A stretch of 64,000 bases of DNA from Cellulosimicrobium cellulans (GTDB taxonomy: Bacteria; Actinomycetota; Actinomycetes; Actinomycetales; Cellulomonadaceae), in contig NZ_VEGH01000016.1 of NCBI RefSeq assembly GCF_007679345.1, positions 34,479 through 98,478 of the forward strand. The letters run 5' to 3'. The position numbers and the translations under genes are program-made. Positions 63,897 through 64,000 of this stretch are shown here, piece by piece; position 1 is the stretch's first letter; each line of letters starts with the position of its first letter. Under the pieces are notes generated by a model, which worked only from the letters and a program-made list of their open reading frames with translations, was not told the DNA's origin and made no database searches.

Positions 63897-64000
63897 CGGA
63901 GCGCGCGGCCGGAGCGCGCGCGGCCGGAGCGCGCGCGGCCGGAGCGCGCGCGGCCGGAGCGCGCGCGGCTGGCGCGCGCGGCTGGCGCGCGCGGCCGGAG
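63894..64000. repeat. Tandem repeat of a 15-bp GC-only unit at the window end
   Basis: The unit GGAGCGCGCGCGGCC is repeated about five times, then shortened GGCGCGCGCGGCT variants follow to base 64000 and perhaps beyond. Only G and C with occasional A or T; no spacers and no coding sense. Confidence 0.75.

Overview
The window is a chromosomal segment of a very GC-rich actinobacterium, most likely Cellulomonas or a close relative. This is inferred from strongly G/C-biased third codon positions, many genes whose start codon lies 6-8 nt after a TANNNT -10 box (leaderless transcripts), actinobacterial families (DUF3263, DUF3027, LytR_C, an XPB helicase with its partner protein, a stand-alone GroEL with the GGM tail) and a xylan-degradation operon. 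No database search was possible; family names come from motifs read in the translations.

Layout. 1-5.7 kb: 5' part of otsA (minus), a Ser/Thr kinase, a small membrane protein, a DsbA-like protein and an MFS exporter. 5.78-5.85 kb: tRNA-Thr(UGU). 5.85-18.2 kb: an accessory island next to the tRNA, with less extreme GC and no recognisable integrase. It holds a DUF4062 protein, an AlbA_2 (Schlafen-type) protein with a partner, a cytosolic 5'-nucleotidase with a HIRAN-like/TPR protein, a membrane-protein operon, and a six-gene plus-strand operon: XRE regulator, OGG-type DNA glycosylase, a Gly-initiated unknown protein, a PfkB kinase/nucleoside deoxyribosyltransferase fusion, a QueC-like enzyme and a VUT/YhhQ-type transporter. 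18.4-29.2 kb: DUF4259 protein, then a LacI-controlled xylan/xylo-oligosaccharide locus (ABC importer, GH3, GH43, CE7 esterase) and a small hydrolase. 29.3-36.3 kb: small proteins, a two-component system, a SipW-like signal peptidase with three related exported proteins, and an SGNH hydrolase. 36.3-43.1 kb: Ung, DUF3263, LytR_C, cold-shock protein, GH15-like protein, GroEL under two CIRCE operators, HD and DUF4031 proteins. 43.2-64 kb: OmpR-type two-component system, glutamine amidotransferase, PspA/TPM pair, XPB helicase with partner, metabolite transporter with M20 hydrolase, EAL-HDOD protein, and a CSD / DUF3027 / sacsin-like ATPase / MFS operon; the window ends in tandem repeats.

Best candidate for an undescribed system: the 14.1-18.2 kb operon. 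It combines deazapurine chemistry (QueC), probable precursor import (VUT), base excision (OGG), base transfer or hydrolysis (NDT) and sugar phosphorylation (PfkB) with an unknown protein starting Met-Gly-Gly-Ser, all downstream of a regulator whose own promoter carries a perfect palindrome. OGG and QueC are also found together in type IV CBASS, and QueC-like enzymes occur in the Qat system. From memory, QueC-like enzymes of such defence systems attach a deazaguanine base to a partner protein's N terminus. Here no CD-NTase or Qat ATPase is visible, so this would be a different deazapurine-dependent system. Its function is inferred, not shown.
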